Shown here piece by piece: positions 4,685 to 6,774 of a stretch of DNA of 6,774 nt; within the stretch, counting starts at the first letter, position 1; each line of letters begins with the position of its first letter. A program made the translations under genes and the position numbers. Where the stretch lies: NCBI GenBank assembly GCA_965652025.1, contig CBFGTM010000100.1:1-6774 (forward strand), read 5' to 3'. Origin of the DNA: CAVVWJ01 sp965652025 (GTDB lineage Bacteria > Gemmatimonadota > Gemmatimonadetes > Gemmatimonadales > GWC2-71-9). Under the pieces are notes generated by a model. It was not told where the DNA came from and did not search any database. It saw only the letters and a list, made by a program, of their open reading frames with translations.

Positions 4685-6472
4685 ATGACACACTCTCGTC
4701 ACGCACTGCTCGCCCTCATGTGTCTCCTAACGCCCTCAATCACAAGCGCGCAGGCCGCTTCGCACCGAGGTGCCGGCTCCAGTGGTAACGCCGATGTTGC
4801 GAAAAGAGTGGAAGCCATCGCGGATGAGTACTGGGCCGGGTTCGTGCAGACCTTCCCGGTGGCTGCGCTCTTTCTCGGGGTGCCCGAGGCACCCAACGAC
4901 CGGGTGGGCGACAACTCGCTGGCCGCGCTGCGGGCCTGGGAAGCTCGGGAGAACCGCTGGTTGAACCGGCTCAAGGCGGTCGACCCGGCCGAGTTGGCCG
5001 GCCGGCCCGAGGATGCCACTTACGGGGTGCTGTTGGAGACGCTGGAGGCCTCGGTGCAGGGGCGGGTCTGCCGTCCCGAGCTGTGGCGGCTCAATCAGCA
5101 GAACGGCTGGCAGATCCTCCTCCCGGTTCTGGCCCAGATCCAGCCGCTGGGCAGCGATATGCTCCGAACCGCCGCACTCAAGCGCTGGCATGAGGTGCCC
5201 CGCTTCCTCGAGAACGAGATCGCCAACCTGCGCGAGGGACTCCGGCTGGGTTTCACCCAACCCAAAGGCAACGCGGAAGCGGTGCTCCAGCAGCTGAACG
5301 ACGTGCTCGAGCTTCCGGCAGAGCGCTCGCCCTTTGCGGGACTCATCGCCCGCGACTCGTCTCCCGGGTTCCGGGACTCCGTGGTCGCCATCGTTTCGAA
5401 GGAGATTCTCCCTGCCACCACTCGCTATCGCGACTTCCTGCTGCAGGAGTACATCCCCCGCGCCCGCAAATCGACCGCGCTCTCCGCCGTGCCCGACGGG
5501 GCGAACTGCTACCGGGCCCGGGTCCGGCAATACACCACCGCCGATAAGGATGCCCGCTCGATTCACCGGCTCGGCCGGCAACAGATGGCCGCCATCGAAG
5601 CCGAGTCGCGTCCGATGGCACAGCGGCTCTTCGGCACCGCCGATCTTCCTCAGCTGTATGAGCGATTCCGAACCGACACCGGGTTCACCTTCCGGAGCCG
5701 GGACGAGATCATCCGGACGGCGCAGGCGGCGGTGGACCGGGGTAAGGCGGCGATGGGGAGATGGTTCGGCCGGCTGCCCAAGGGCGACCTCATCCTCGAT
5801 CCCTGTCTTCCGTTCGAGGAAAAGAGCGGCTGTCCCAACTCCTATGTCTCCGGCACGCCTGATGGGAAGCGGCCGGGCCGGTGGCGGATCAATGCCGGCA
5901 ACGAGCCTCGCCAGCCCAGAGCGACGCTGGAGGGCACCGCGTTCCACGAGACCATTCCGGGACACCATCTCCAGATCGCGCTCGCGGCCGAGCGGCCCGA
6001 CGCGCATCCCATCACCCGCTACCTCTTCTTCTCCGGCTTCACCGAGGGCTGGGGTCTCTACGCCGAGCGGCTGGCGGGTGAGATGGGCCTCTACTCCAGC
6101 GAGTTCTATCGCTGGGGCGACCTCGGCAACCAGGCGCTCCGGGCCGCGCGGTTGGTAGTGGATCCGGGGCTCGCGGTGCTGGGCTGGACCCGCCAGCAGG
6201 CTATCGACTACATGGTGGCGCATGTGCCGGCGTCGCGGGAGTACCTCGAGTCGGAGGTCGACCGCTACATCGCCGACCCGGGCCAGGCCACCGCGTACAT
6301 GGTCGGGCGGCTCGAGATCGAGCGCCTGCGCCGGGACGCCGAGCGGCGGTTGGGCAAGAAGTTCGACATCCGCGAGTTCCACGACCGGATGCTGGAGAGC
6401 GGGAGTGTTCCGCTGTCGTTTCTGCAGCGGCATCTGGAGACGTGGACGGCGGGAAGGCGGCAGAGCCCATAG
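4685..6472 (+). CDS. Secreted DUF885-family putative zinc metallopeptidase
   Basis: The 595-residue product begins with a signal peptide (MTHSRH, hydrophobic ALLALMCLLTPSITS, then AQA with likely cleavage after residue 24), so it should be exported. The mature part is full length for DUF885 (PF05960) proteins, usually near 550-600 residues. The hallmark motif HETIPGHH is at 421-428 and FTEGWGLYAE at 452-461, giving likely zinc ligands His421, His427 or His428 and Glu454, with Glu422 as catalytic base. The conserved PGQATAY segment is at 533-539. Conserved aromatic and helical segments such as YWAGFVQTFPVAALFLG (49-65) occur at the N-terminus. The family is related in fold to M3-like gluzincin peptidases; biochemical roles are mostly unproven, and peptide or protein hydrolysis outside the cytoplasm is inferred. 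GAGG at 4673-4676 supports the start. It is transcribed alone, divergent from the LuxR-type regulator. No missing motif or frameshift is seen. Confidence 0.95.
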   Translation: MTHSRHALLALMCLLTPSITSAQAASHRGAGSSGNADVAKRVEAIADEYWAGFVQTFPVAALFLGVPEAPNDRVGDNSLAALRAWEARENRWLNRLKAVDPAELAGRPEDATYGVLLETLEASVQGRVCRPELWRLNQQNGWQILLPVLAQIQPLGSDMLRTAALKRWHEVPRFLENEIANLREGLRLGFTQPKGNAEAVLQQLNDVLELPAERSPFAGLIARDSSPGFRDSVVAIVSKEILPATTRYRDFLLQEYIPRARKSTALSAVPDGANCYRARVRQYTTADKDARSIHRLGRQQMAAIEAESRPMAQRLFGTADLPQLYERFRTDTGFTFRSRDEIIRTAQAAVDRGKAAMGRWFGRLPKGDLILDPCLPFEEKSGCPNSYVSGTPDGKRPGRWRINAGNEPRQPRATLEGTAFHETIPGHHLQIALAAERPDAHPITRYLFFSGFTEGWGLYAERLAGEMGLYSSEFYRWGDLGNQALRAARLVVDPGLAVLGWTRQQAIDYMVAHVPASREYLESEVDRYIADPGQATAYMVGRLEIERLRRDAERRLGKKFDIREFHDRMLESGSVPLSFLQRHLETWTAGRRQSP

Positions 6473-6565
6473 TCTTGTGCGCGAGCGGGCATGGGCTCCT
6501 TGTGGGCGCTGCAGCACTCGACGGTCGGCCTCCTCCCCTCGTGCTGACGCGCCCGCCGGAGCCCA

Positions 6566-6619
6566 ATGCCCGCTCGCTACCAACCTCCAAGGGCGACCGT
6601 CGAACCATTCTTGAGTTGA
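6566..6619 (+). other. Tiny open frame of 17 codons inside the inverted-repeat region
   Basis: ATG at 6566 opens MPARYQPPRATVEPFLS and ends at TGA 6617-6619. GGAG (6558-6561) sits four bases before it. Its ribosome site, ATG and first four codons are mirrored on the minus strand at 6499-6481, where GGAGCCC precedes ATGCCCGCTCGC. Expression is unproven, and it may simply be a copied gene start, not a real peptide gene. Confidence 0.15.
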
Positions 6620-6727
6620 GTAAGTGACCGCGTAAATGGATGTCATCCAGCGCCGGGGATGGCTCCGAAGTGGCGCGTCAGCACGAGGGGAGGAGACCGG
6701 GGTCGGGCAAAGTCATTAGGCTGAACT

Positions 6728-6774
6728 ATGAACCCGGGCTCCGACCGTCGAGTGCTGCAGCGCCAAGGAGGAGC
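6728..6774 (+). CDS. Possible start of a downstream gene, cut by the window edge
   Basis: From ATG at 6728 the frame reads MNPGSDRRVLQRQGG and stays open to the right edge. Only a weak AGG (6718-6720) precedes it. A competing reading is that AAGGAGG at 6765-6771 is the ribosome binding site of a gene whose start codon lies just outside the window. The inverted left copy read on the minus strand in the matching frame gives DRRVLQRPQGA, differing by whole-codon indels, which mildly favours a coding origin of the block. No family can be assigned. Confidence 0.2.
   Translation, partial: MNPGSDRRVLQRQGG

Larger units (their letters stand above)
6473..6774. repeat. Intergenic region built of nested and split inverted repeats
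   Basis: No confident gene lies here. Four paired blocks are visible. A 22-bp block at 6507-6528 is perfectly inverted at 6741-6762. A 24-bp block at 6530-6553 is perfectly inverted at 6672-6695. On the left these blocks are separated by 1 nt; on the right by 45 nt (6696-6740). A third pair, 6481-6499 and 6558-6577, is inverted with one extra base. A short fourth match, TCGACGGTCG (6518-6527) and CGACCGTCGA (6594-6603), competes with the first pair. The similarity of the outer arms continues past 6762 with small indels (AAGGAG) and may run beyond the window. TGGATG-T-CATCCA (6637-6649) is a small hairpin in the spacer. There is no T run, so it is not a standard terminator. Confidence 0.9.

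Noticed and set aside
4736..6646. Open frame of 636 codons on the minus strand across the peptidase gene
   Set aside because: It is the antisense shadow of the DUF885 gene, whose signal peptide and HExxxGHH motif are on the plus strand. The antisense product is Arg/Pro/Gly-rich and has no recognisable domain.
6473..6774. Integron attC site or standard intrinsic terminator
   Set aside because: No RYYYAAC/GTTRRRY core pair frames the inverted repeats, no integrase is seen, and none of the stems is followed by a T run.

Overview
A GC-rich bacterial window with single Shine-Dalgarno-type starts and strong GC3 bias, holding four protein-coding genes that are complete or nearly so, one gene cut by the left edge, a probable gene relic, and an unusual amount of structured repeat DNA between genes. 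The taxon cannot be fixed from the sequence. The secreted DUF885 peptidase, the TPR-LuxR regulator and the GTCATTGCGAGG-type palindromic repeats would fit an uncultured soil lineage such as Gemmatimonadota, but this is an inference of low to moderate weight.

Layout. On the minus strand, read right to left, are a TPR-containing LuxR-type regulator (2849-4525), a flavin-dependent monooxygenase of the FMO/YUCCA/CzcO type (1581-2735), a decayed gene end (about 1199-1348), a seven-helix membrane protein of unknown function (379-1098) and the start of a short-chain dehydrogenase (1-118). On the plus strand, divergent from the regulator, is a signal-peptide-bearing DUF885 peptidase with a HExxxGHH zinc motif (4685-6472). 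The last 300 bases carry no confident gene but contain a stack of perfect inverted repeats.

How the genes may work together. Regulator and monooxygenase are adjacent and codirectional (113 bp gap), so the regulator plausibly controls the oxidation gene; the monooxygenase, membrane protein and SDR could belong to one small redox neighbourhood, but palindromic repeats interrupt the run and no shared pathway can be named. The DUF885 peptidase is a separate transcription unit.

The most notable content is non-coding. Two copies of one composite repeat (a GTCATTGCGAGG palindrome, then a 54-bp conserved tail, then an array of GCTTACC-type octamers) lie in the same orientation at the 3' ends of two minus-strand genes, and in both cases the gene's stop codon lies inside the octamer array. 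A second octamer family (GGCGGTCA / TGACCGCC) appears in two intergenic regions in opposite orientations. The right end holds perfect 24-bp and 22-bp inverted repeats, contiguous on one side but split by 45 nt on the other, with a further mirrored copy of a ribosome-site-plus-ATG-like block. No CRISPR array, tRNA, rRNA or recognisable transposase is visible, and I see no clear new defence or biosynthetic system.
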